From contig CM069453.1 of NCBI GenBank assembly GCA_035610835.1, forward strand, positions 68,078,682 to 68,142,681: a DNA stretch of 64,000 nt, written 5' to 3'. The translations under genes and the position numbers were made by a program. Below are positions 56,101-64,000 of this stretch, in pieces (positions within the stretch are counted from its first letter, which is position 1; each line of letters begins with the position of its first letter). This DNA is from Ophiura sarsii (Eukaryota > Echinodermata > Ophiuroidea > Amphilepidida > Ophiuridae). The notes under the pieces were generated by a model. It had not been told where the DNA came from. It did no database searches and saw only the letters and a list, made by a program, of their open reading frames with translations.

Positions 56101-59100
56101 CTGCTTGTAAATGAAGCTGTGATAGAGTCTGAGTCAGTTCTGTATCCTGCGACAATGATCGAGTCACTCTCTTCAGTATTTGGCTTGTGTTTTCATGCAA
56201 CTGTCGTACAAAAAGCCCAGGCTGCATTTGACTTGTGTGTGTATGTGCTGTCAAGGTATCATGTTTGCTCGATAATGACAAGTCATTGAATTGTTTCTCC
56301 ATATCTTCATACAAGGCTTCCGTAACAGCTGCAGGTGGAGGTTGCAGAACTTTGCTTGTTTCTATTTCACCCTCCATCGGACCAGTATGAATCTGTTAGG
56401 GAGAGACATTCATAAAGTTAATCATATTTAATTTGTCATTGGATAAATGTGAATCGTATCTGTAAGGTAGAGACATTCAACGGCTTGGTTTGCATGTATA
56501 GTTGATCTCTTGTCACGTAACAAAGGACAGAATCCCATTTTAAAGCTCTAATACGACTTTGCATGTTTCAATGATACCTCTACTTGGTTTTGATTGCGCG
56601 ACTACATTTAACAAGCATATTAGAATCACACAGCAGATAATAAGATACACTCACTAAAATATGCTCCGACATCACTTTCATACTTCATGTGAAATGGATT
56701 TGGAAGAAACATTCACAAGACAAATGCTTATTCTTACAAGGCTTCCTTGATAGCTGCAGGTTGGAATAGGTAATACTAACTATCCATTAACACCTAACCC
56801 TGGTTAAGGGTTTTGGACCGGGATCCCAATTTTCGAGGAAAAAACACCAACTAAATCTCCGGGAACCTGCAGGGATTCGATCCGGGGACCCTCCGTTCTC
56901 AAGCCCCACGTCACAACCACTAAGCCACGGCCCTCAGCTACACATTAGCGCAGTATATTGCGCTCACTATATAGGCTCGGTTGACTACGTCATCGAAAAC
57001 CGCCGGCACATGCGTTTGGAGAGGGACTTTGGATTAGCTTTTTTAGCACTCAGGGGGGTTAGGGTTAATAGAACACACAAAAAAAGGTTACCATAACCCT
57101 AACCCTGGTTAAGGGTTTTGGACCGGGATCCCAATTTTCGAGGAAAAAACACCAACTAAATCTCCGGGAACCTGCCGGGATTCGATCCGGGGACCCTCCG
57201 TTCTCAAGCCCCACGTCACAACCACTAAGCCACGGCCCTCAGCTACACATTCGCGCAGTATATTGCGCTCACTATATAGGCTCGGTTGACTACGTCATAG
57301 AAAACCGCCGGCACATGCGTTTGGAGAGGGACTTTGGATTAGCTTTTTTAGCACTCAGGGGGGTTAGGGTTAATAGAACACACAAAAAAAGGTTACCATA
57401 ACCCTAACCCTGGTTAAGGGTTTTGGACCGGGATCCCAATTTTGGAGGAAAAAACACCAACTAAATCTCCGGGAACCTGCCGGGATTCGATCCGGGGACC
57501 CTCCGTTCTCAAGCCCCACGTCACAACCACTAAGCCACGGCCCTCAGCTACACATTCGCGCAGTATATTGCGCTCACTATATAGGCTCGGTTGACTACGT
57601 CATCGAAAACCGACAGCGCCTGCGTTTGGAGAGGGACTTTGGATTAGCATTTTTTAGCACTCAGGGGGGTTAGGTTAAGTTGGTTTTGGTCAAATAGCCA
57701 ATGGCCTGTAGGAGCCAATAAAGGAAAATGAATGACATGCAAAGTGTTCAATGCAAACGATGTGACAACATGTTCAAATATGTGTTACCTTATTTAAATC
57801 ATCTAGGATGCGATCTCGTTGAGACACAGTTAACCGATTCAAGGTCTTCAAAGATTTCACAAATTCACCAATGTCATAAAAGAACTGGGCTGTCATAGTA
57901 TCTTCTACACGGTGTATGTTCACAAGAGTCATGTGTGAAAGTTGATTCCGTATGTTGAGAACCTACAGAAAAACAAGAAAACAATGTTAAGATGAAAGTG
58001 CAATGGGTATAAATTAGCAATGTAAAAGTGGCTATTTTATCAAGTTAATTTCAAATACAGGATTTGGAATTTCTTGAAGAGCCTTAAACACTTTTCACAT
58101 TTCTACTGTATATGGCCATGTGTTTTGAACTCGCCACCCTTCGCGTTGCATTTCCAGATTTGTACATTTTACACCATCTGAGTTTCAAATTCGCATATCG
58201 CAATAACTACTTGGTCTACCCCAATCAACATAATATTAACCCCCATTTTGAATGCACTACACTAAATAGGATATCCCCTACCCTCACTCAAGGTGTTTGG
58301 CGCAAATAAGATCCTGCCGAATTTGTTTGCTAAGATTGAGTATAAAGAAAGTTCCAACGATGTGCAAACCATTTCTCCACGAGAATTATTTTTAAAAATA
58401 TTTTTTTTGAGCAAAATATCACAGAGGTCTATGGGAAATACAGATTTGTTTACACATTTTGCTACATAGCACAAAAAAGTAGCCTGAAATATTATGCAGG
58501 ATTTTTTTAAAAAAGATGCGCAACTATATGCTCTTTTTATTTTTAAAATAAAAAATGGGGGTCATCGAATTAATTTTTCCACAATTTAACAAAAAGTGTC
58601 CATTTGTTAGTGTTAAAAAAAGTGCTGCCGTGGAATACCGCATATGACGCGAAAGAAAAGGCGCTTCATTGCCTACGCGTACAAATAAATAAGCGTATTC
58701 ACACAAACGCCTACCCGCCGCACGAACCCAACCACTACACGAGGGCACCCACCCACACACTCGCTATAATTATGACAATCATAATAGCGCAACTTTATCC
58801 AATGGCGTATCCAGGACTGTTTTGATGGGGGGGGGGGGGGCAAAACCTTAAGATCTTAAGATCTTAAATATTGAAACGTTGAACCTAATACGCGCGAAGC
58901 GGGCAAAAATTGTGATTTTAAAAACACTAAAAAGGTACAGTATAAAAACGTCCCCCTCATAATATTTGACATTGACATTTCTAACACGTCCAGTAAGACG
59001 TTTTTAACGTAACGTCCTCAATATAATATTTAGAATATTTGGCATGGTTTGAGGGCCATTATAATGTTTTTGAACTAAAATGGTCATGGGAAACTGTCCT

Positions 59101-62100
59101 GCAATGACATCTTGTTAAGCTTGAGTAATGAAACATTCAAACTAATGCGAGCGATGTACGCAAAAATTGACATATATAACACTTAAATGGTCCAGTATGA
59201 CGTTTTTTAACTCCACATAATATTTAGAATATTTGGTGTGTTTTGAGACCCTTTATAATGTTGAAACCTGTTGAAAAAGTGAGCGCGAATCGAGCAAAAA
59301 AAACCCAGTTTTTGAACTAAAATGGTCCAGAAAAAACATTCCTGAAGCCCTCTTGTTAAGCTTGAATAATGAAACATTGAAACTAATACGTGCAAAGCGC
59401 GCAAAAATTGGCATTTTTAAAACCATAAAGGTCTAGTATAACGTTTTTAACATCCCTCACATTAAAATTACCCTCCCCTACCTCCTGCTCCTTCTTATCC
59501 TCTTCTTCCCTCTTCTCCTCTTTTTCAATGGGGGGGGGGGGGGGCATGGCCTGCTGGGGCCCCCCGTGGATACGCCACTGACCTTACCGGGGGCGCTTTG
59601 GTATCTCCCTCCCAGGGTCACCTTACGTTTTATGTGTCAATCCTTCAAAGTGCTAATGAATATACAGGGTATCCTAATAATAAGGTGCAATGTTCCACGT
59701 CACGGTCATGTTCATTTGGCACCGTTTGTAATAGCTGCTGCCTTTTAAAAGGATGTGTATGATTGTGTTATTAGCAGGCCTCAAATTACAAATCTTTGAG
59801 GGCACTAATTTCAAGGCCAGTGCACAAGGGCACCAGAGGCCACTATATTCTAAAGAATGCTTTGAAATTAAGGGCACCAAGGCCGAGACAAAGGGCATGG
59901 AGGCCACAGCCTCGATGGCCTATCTCAGAAATTTGGTGGGGGGGGGGGGGAGAACTTGCATTTTGTCGGTGTCTTACCCTTCCCCCCTTTTACAAACCGG
60001 AAAACTCCCCCTCCCATTAGTGTAAGACCCCCAAGGTGTTTTATTGACAGAAAATAATAAGAACCTTAAGGATTTTTAAATGTCTCTAAATTATAAAGGT
60101 TTATGAAAGTTTATCTGTAATGTCATACCACATTGATTAGTTATGACTGTTCTAACTGTTTACTTAGCAAAGTGTGACAATATACTTTGCAAAACATGAA
60201 TATTTGTGGTAACCCATGGTTTTCCTATATATCATTTTTCTCTGTAATTGCCAGAGCCCTTCATGATCTCCTCTCAAGAAGTCATACATATACATATGAA
60301 AGGCTTTTATACCGCGCCATTTTCTAAAAAGATCACGGCGCAAGAAAAGCGCTTACAGTCTAATTCCAGATTCTCATAGGTCAGCAATAGGCTATATCCA
60401 ACATCATCTGCTGAGAGGAGGTACTGCATTATCCTGTGCTGTTTGTGCAAACGGATAACTTTGATTGAGTTTACGGCCGGTATCTGTCATTTTGAAGATT
60501 TCGCACGAATGTTTTAACGTTGCGCGCTTATACACGAGCAATCGGATCTTGTGCGTGGTCATATGCACGCAGGCGTAGTGAAAAGAATAGCGCTTACAAG
60601 ATTTTGACAACATTTCAGCTGATAGCGCGTATTGAGGCCCATGCACCATACACCTTAAGAATGTTGCTAAACTTGAATGGCAAATTATGCATGACAAAAT
60701 CCTAAATTCAAGAATGATTGTGTAATTGCCTAGGATTTTACGATTTTTTATTAATTATGATTAATGGGACATCACCTCCATGCACACTGACTATAAAAAG
60801 GTGCATGTCATCTAGGTAAATTTTGAGAGATCTTGCAAATGTTTTAAATTTGATTAGGAACACTAAGGGCGATTACGGTGACATTTCCAAGCTAGTCTCT
60901 TTAGGGCGGTCGTTGGGGAAATCAAGCAGGCTACCCTACCTATTGTTTGAACATTTTGGTGAGAAAAAGTAATCATCTTCAAGCAAAATCATCTTCAAGC
61001 AAAATGTACTCTAAAATGTACTCTAAAAGATCCCATTTTAAAATTTAGAGGTCCAAAATAGTGTTTTATATCACTATCTTTCTACATATAATATCCCTAT
61101 GGGCCTCTATTTAGTAGTGTGCACCCTGTTCTACACTTACTCCGACGGAGCTGATGATCGGCATAAGTTATGCGCGGTAGCAATAGGAGTGAAGTAGTTA
61201 GAATAATGAACACATTTGTGGAACTTTTATTACTGTTAGTGTTAGCGTAATTTAAGAAACAGAGTAACCATCGAGTGAACATAGATTATATATTTAAATA
61301 ATGACTCAAACAAACCTTGTGGATAACATCATAGAGGTCCGGTGTATTCTTGTGAAATTCTCCAAATCCCATCATGATCTTGAGAATACTTGTCACATCA
61401 AAATCTGTGAGCATTTTGGATTTAGCCATATGAGGAGGTAAACGTAGAGCAAATGCTTTGGCCACTTCAATTGCATCATGGTACAGCCGAGTAGGATTTA
61501 CATTTTGCCATTGAATTACATCTTTCCTATATGGGGGATAGTATACATTTTCAATAGCATTTCTCCATTTGATACAGTTAGCACAGAATCCTTTGCGAAT
61601 TGTTGGTTTGCCCCTGGTAGGGCACATATAAGGATGAACACAGGATTGCAGGCCACCAATAGTCTTCTGATGTGTGTGCCAGGTTTGAATTGTATTCTGG
61701 ATACATGGTGCCACTTGAACACAGACTATATTCAAACCATGGTGGATTTTTATATAGTTGTCAGACACTTTCTTTTGCGTAAACTGTAATGAGATAATAT
61801 AAAACAGATTTGTGCTATATGTTACTATTACTTTTTTTAAATTATGTAAAATGTTTATCAGACAGTTGCTGATCAAAACGAACAGATGGGTTGGTTGAAC
61901 GTATATGGCCGAAACAGATGATGAAGAAGCAACCTACATCCAATGTGCACAATATGTCATTCACACAGCGAATGCTCAACTTATACATAGCATATTGATC
62001 ACTACATATTGTCACCCGCTCAAAATGTTGAACATGTTCAAACATTTTCCTTGACCCCAGCGCACCTCTGCAAACACCTACATACTGCTAACGAATACAA

Positions 62101-62198
62101 CTTACGCCAAAGAATTTCCAAAAACTTTGGGAACACGTTAGCTCTATTTGCAACACTGTGACAGGGTCATGAGTGTTGCTGATTTGTTTTTCACACAT
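50096..62198 (-). CDS. HEPN-NACHT-ZU5-HEPN protein (NLR-like), six exons
   Basis: Predicted exons, 5' to 3': 62,198-62,106; 61,783-61,316; 57,962-57,789; 56,392-56,101; 55,150-55,037; 53,142-50,096. All junctions use GT/AG and keep phase (0, 0, 0, 1, 1), giving 1,395 residues. Domains: DZIP3-like HEPN (about 32-245, RNQLSH at 192-197), helical linker, PEVK repeats (about 345-375), NACHT (about 460-745; Walker B LIDGYDE 537-543), ZU5 (about 871-1014), acidic linker, unassigned region (about 1079-1220), second HEPN (about 1232-1349, RNHFSH 1315-1320). Known NACHT proteins are cytosolic NTP-driven sensors that oligomerise, and HEPN domains often cleave RNA; an immune or stress role is inferred. 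The exon set is a prediction without transcript support. Confidence 0.75.
53666..54700 (-). mobile_element. 5'-truncated LINE with AAACT tail, split by a SINE-like insertion
   Basis: On the minus strand the frame reads IYNEIAPEYLNSHFTKL, NTHRYNTRGSATHF and GIWEWNLLPTKVKTSKTHG, the C-terminal tail of a CR1/L2-type LINE ORF2. The 3' end has a run of AAACT repeats (about 53,666-53,690). The frame is continuous once the 415-bp insertion at 54,171-54,585 and one copy of its duplication are removed. The 5' edge is approximate. Confidence 0.7.
54171..54585 (-). mobile_element. SINE-like dimer insertion with 8-bp target duplication
   Basis: On the minus strand the insertion starts at TGGCTTAGTGG, a perfect Pol III A box. 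It continues through GGATCGAATCC (B box, one mismatch), runs through the TAACCC-type junction, and carries a second tRNA-like head before ending at GGGATCCCGG. The flanks repeat CTATTTCA (54,163-54,170 and 54,586-54,593). Starting at a tRNA head and ending without TTAA suggests copying through a Pol III transcript. Confidence 0.6.
55037..55150 (-). CDS. Exon 5: PEVK pentapeptide repeats
   Basis: Acceptor CCTTTACAG, donor GTAAGTC; both boundaries are phase 1. The exon is almost wholly six tandem copies of VPEVK (one is FPEVK), encoded by a 15-bp repeat, followed by VDPLSG. Charged, proline-spaced PEVK repeats resemble the extensible segment of titin and suggest a flexible spacer. A 15-bp unit keeps frame, so copy number may vary between alleles. 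Confidence 0.7.
55151..56100 (-). other. Intron 4
   Basis: 950-bp intron without a recognised exon, RNA or clear mobile-element terminus. The plus-strand frame at 55,741-55,953 has no domain. Confidence 0.5.
56101..56392 (-). CDS. Exon 4: helical linker
   Basis: Acceptor CTCCCTAACAG, donor GTTAGT; enters in phase 0 and leaves with one extra base. It encodes about 97 residues beginning IHTGPMEGEIETSK, with polar, heptad-like stretches (YEDMEKQFNDLSLSS and LHENTSQILKRVTRSLSQ). This suggests an alpha-helical or coiled-coil linker between the HEPN domain and the PEVK segment. No family recognised. Confidence 0.65.
56793..57683 (-). repeat. Three tandem tRNA-cored units (type 1) in intron 3
   Basis: Three ~300-310-bp units start at about 56,793, 57,103 and 57,407 with CTAACCCTGGTTAAGGG and end in AGGGGGGTTAGGGTTAA or a variant. 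Each carries a minus-strand tRNA-like head (TGGCTTAGTGG and GGATCGAATCC). The units are nearly identical, so the tandem expansion is recent. The spacer TAATAGAACACACAAAAAAAG recurs between units. The same unit makes up the 54.2- and 63.3-kb copies. Confidence 0.8.
57789..57962 (-). CDS. Exon 3: HEPN catalytic-motif helix
   Basis: 58 codons, acceptor TTTTTCTGTAG, donor GTAACA, phase 0/0. It begins VLNIRNQLSHMTLVNI, so RNQLSH (residues 192-197) supplies the RNxxxH signature of HEPN ribonuclease-type domains. The exon then gives a helix ending LNRLTVSQRDRILDDLNK. It is in an open frame across its whole length although too short to stand out alone. The exon joins smoothly to exon 2 (DVIHK then VLNIRN). 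Confidence 0.8.
58799..59580. mobile_element. hAT-like MITE (~0.8 kb) with internal direct repeats
   Basis: Left end CCAATGGCGTATCCAGG and right end GTGGATACGCCACTG are diverged inverted ends of the CAGTGGCG family, with poly(G) tracts inside both. The body holds three imperfect copies of a ~200-bp unit (TTGTTAAGCTTGARTAATGA, GCAAAAATTG, AACGTTTTT). Non-coding; no 8-bp duplication recognised. Confidence 0.55.
60296..60370 (-). mobile_element. LINE 3'-end fragment
   Basis: The minus strand reads AAGCGCTTTTCTTGCGCCGT, then ATGGCGCGGTATAAAAGCC and a CATATGTATATG tail. This is the same GCGC-hairpin plus microsatellite-tail design as the other LINE ends in this window. Confidence 0.4.
61316..61783 (-). 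CDS. Exon 2: N-terminal half of a DZIP3-like HEPN domain
   Basis: 156 codons, acceptor CTCATTACAG, donor GTTTGT, phase 0 on both sides. Helical segments NYIKIHHGLNIVCVQVAPCI and YHDAIEVAKAFALRL surround a Cys-rich insert (GKPTIRKGFCANCIKWRNAI, plus C79 and C85) that could bind zinc. This layout (helix, Cys/GKP/CxxC/W insert, helix) is what I know from HEPN domains of the DZIP3-like family in invertebrate NLR and death-domain proteins. The catalytic motif is in exon 3. Confidence 0.8.
62106..62198 (-). CDS. Exon 1 (start codon) of the HEPN-NACHT gene
   Basis: ATG at 62,198-62,196 opens 31 codons (MCEKQISNTHDPV...) ending in GGC followed by the donor GTAAGTTG, phase 0. This matches the phase-0 acceptor of exon 2 across a 322-bp intron. 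A TGA lies immediately upstream in frame, so this ATG is the first possible start in the exon. The segment has no domain of its own and could be replaced by another first exon further upstream. Confidence 0.5.
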
Positions 62199-62245
62199 TC
62201 ATTCATGAAATTTATACCCAGAAAACTGAGTACCATTGTTATCTA

Positions 62246-62869
62246 CAGGGTGAGTCAAAAAACTACAATAGTGGAAAGAAGCCATCTTGTTTTAAAAACT
62301 AAGTTGAAGTTTTAATTTTTTTAAACGTTTTAACGTTTAAAAAGTCAATATCATTTTCCGTTTGCCTTTGGGGAACCTTACCCATTTCACACGTTTGTCC
62401 ACGAGATACCCAAAATATGCATCAGATCGCAAAATGTGTCTCTCATTCAAATTTGGAAACTTGAGTTCATTTGTGATGTTATTGGAATTTGATGCATCCT
62501 TTCTTGTTTACATGTGAGTTAGCATAATCAATTATAATCATACCCATGCTATGAAAGCGTATAATGTTCAAAATTTTAATAAAAAACTGAAATTTTCCAT
62601 TTTTTTGTTGGCGGAATATTCAAATATGAAAATGCAATGTGTGCCATTTCAAATGAAAATCACCGTGCTCATGGACAAACAGGTAAATTTGGTTGTGCAG
62701 CAAAGAGGGTCACCAAAGACAAACGAAAAATGTGATCGACTTCATTTTTTCACACAAAGTTAGGATTAAATACATCATTCTTGCAACGTTTAAAAAGTTT
62801 TAAAATTCATTTTGGTTTTGAAAACAAAATGGCTTCTTTCCACTATTGCAGTCTTTTTGACTCACCCTG
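62246..62869. mobile_element. TA-flanked MITE, CAGGGTGAGTCA family, just upstream of the gene
   Basis: Left end CAGGGTGAGTCAAAAAACTA and a right end that mirrors it for about 54 bp with few mismatches (both contain GTGGAAAGAAGCCAT or its complement). TA flanks at 62,244-62,245 and 62,870-62,871. It ends 48 bp before the proposed ATG of the HEPN-NACHT gene, so it probably lies in the 5' untranslated region or core promoter. Confidence 0.8.
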
Positions 62870-62871
62870 TA

Positions 62872-63257
62872 TTTAGCTTTTTTAGATATACTTTTGACAG
62901 AAATTATGGACTCTTTTATAAAAATACAGATGCGGTCTGATAAAGGTAGTCCGTTTTTAAGGGTAGATAAGTGAACTTCCTGAAGTCAATGATTTGATAT
63001 GAAGGTTTTTATGTTGCAGCTATGAATCAAGTTTTATATTAAATTTGAGGGATTTGGCATGATACACAAAGATAACAAATATTGAGCTAGACAACGTCGA
63101 GCATAATGTTTTTTAAACTCATAGCAAGACCAATATATTTGTGTATCATGTGAAATAATCCATCCAATTTTATCATTATTATGTTTTGAGAATCTGACTT
63201 GACAACAAAAAAGAAATCAAAATTAAAATATATTAAAAAAAAATCACCATATTATTG
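62872..63257. other. Upstream region of the HEPN-NACHT gene
   Basis: AT-rich sequence with no recognised exon. The native promoter may lie here if the MITE at 62,246-62,869 inserted into the 5' untranslated region. Confidence 0.3.
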
Positions 63258-63825
63258 TTAACCCTAATCCCGGTTTAGGGTTTTTGACCGGGATCACAAT
63301 TTTCGTGGAAAAACGCCAACTAGATCTCCGGGAACCTGCCGGGATTCGATCCAGGACCCTCCGTTCTCAAGCCCCACGTCCCACCCACTAAGCCACGGCC
63401 CTCAGCTACACATTTGCGCAGTATACTGCGCTCACTTTATAGGCTCAGTTGACTACGTCATCGAAAACAGACGGCGCATGCGTTTAGAGAGGGACTTAGG
63501 ATTAGCATTTTTTAGCACTCAGGGGGGTTAGAGTTAATAGAACACCAAAAAAGATAAATAAAATGTTACCATAACCCTAACTCTGGTTTAGGGTTTTTGA
63601 CCGGGATCACAATTTTCGAGGAAAAAACGCCAACTAAATCTCCGGGACCCTGCCTCCGTTCTCAAGCCCCATGTCCCACCCACGGCCCTCAGCTACACAT
63701 TCGCGCAGTCTACTGCGCTCACTATATAGGCTCGGTTGACTACGTCATCGAAAACCAATGGTGCATGCGTTTGGAGAGGGACTTAGGATTAGCATTTTTT
63801 AGCACTCAGGGGGGTTAGGGTTAAA
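63258..63825 (-). repeat. Two tRNA-cored units (type 1), diverged
   Basis: Units at about 63,258-63,536 and 63,575-63,825. The first begins TTAACCCTAATCCCGG and the second ends GGTTAGGGTTAA, so the pair as a whole is bounded by TTAA-CCCTAA and its inverse. The first keeps the tRNA-like head; the second has lost the B-box part (CTCCGGGACCCTGCCTCCG). More diverged than the intron 3 copies. Confidence 0.7.
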
Positions 63826-64000
63826 ATATCAATAATTTGTTTTTGAATTCTCAAAAAATTTCATCTTTTTTAAAAATAAAAATACACAAAAAATCCCAAA
63901 AAAAGTTAAACATGAATACATTTTTTCCCTTCAAAAAATCATTACAAAAGGCTCAACAAATTTCTCAAAAAAGTGCTATACATACAATCGGCATATTAAT
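63826..64000. other. No feature recognised
   Basis: AT-rich sequence to the window edge; no exon or repeat terminus seen. Confidence 0.4.

Larger units (their letters stand above)
57963..61315 (-). other. Intron 2
   Basis: 3.35-kb intron. It contains the hAT-like element at 58,799-59,580, a poly(G)-bearing stretch near 59,938 and a LINE tail at 60,296-60,370. No additional exon recognised; the phases of exons 2 and 3 join directly. Confidence 0.5.

Noticed and set aside
56793..57683. Interstitial telomere repeats (TTAGGG)
   Set aside because: Only one or two TTAGGG words per unit and always at unit ends next to TTAA; better explained as transposon termini.
61842..62045. Minus-strand 67-residue frame as the first exon of the NACHT gene
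   Set aside because: No usable donor in phase with exon 2; the ATG exon at 62,106-62,198 fits far better.

Overview
The window looks like nuclear DNA from an animal, most likely a marine invertebrate and probably a deuterostome such as an echinoderm, hemichordate or cephalochordate. It is AT-rich and gene-poor, with spliceosomal introns, LINE and Penelope-like reverse transcriptase relics, tRNA-derived repeats and dozens of short inverted-repeat transposons (MITEs). The only convincing gene has an NLR-like architecture of the kind expanded in those animals. The lineage is inferred from this style of content; no species can be named from the sequence.

Region 1-21,500 is mainly repeats. It holds many MITEs with TTAA, TA or 8-bp target duplications, some nested or abutting, plus tRNA-like relics and LINE tails. 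One possible first coding exon with a signal peptide lies on the minus strand at 9,582-9,652. Region 21,500-31,700 is an array of a 30-bp satellite that stays open on both strands. It is split by a Penelope-like element, a 3.7-kb ACGTT-rich element that itself contains a LINE, a second LINE, and a small unclassified insertion. Region 31,700-50,000 holds long foldback elements, a second Penelope relic, a 0.6-kb tandem duplication, a GC-rich GTACAC-rich island, two tRNA-cored repeats, and a 2.6-kb element with about 130-bp inverted ends.

Region 50,096-62,198 (minus strand) carries the gene of interest. Six exons with matching phases predict a protein of about 1,395 residues. Its order is: a DZIP3-like HEPN domain with RNQLSH, a helical linker, six PEVK repeats, a NACHT NTPase with winged-helix region, a ZU5 domain, an acidic linker, an unassigned beta-rich-looking region, and a second HEPN domain with RNHFSH. 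By family logic this is an intracellular NTP-switched sensor with two possible RNase-type HEPN effectors. Its introns contain a LINE, a SINE-like insertion and a three-copy array of tRNA-cored repeats. A TA-flanked MITE ends 48 bp upstream of the proposed start codon.

Nothing else in the window is a convincing host gene. Most other open frames are repeats, transposon relics or chance.
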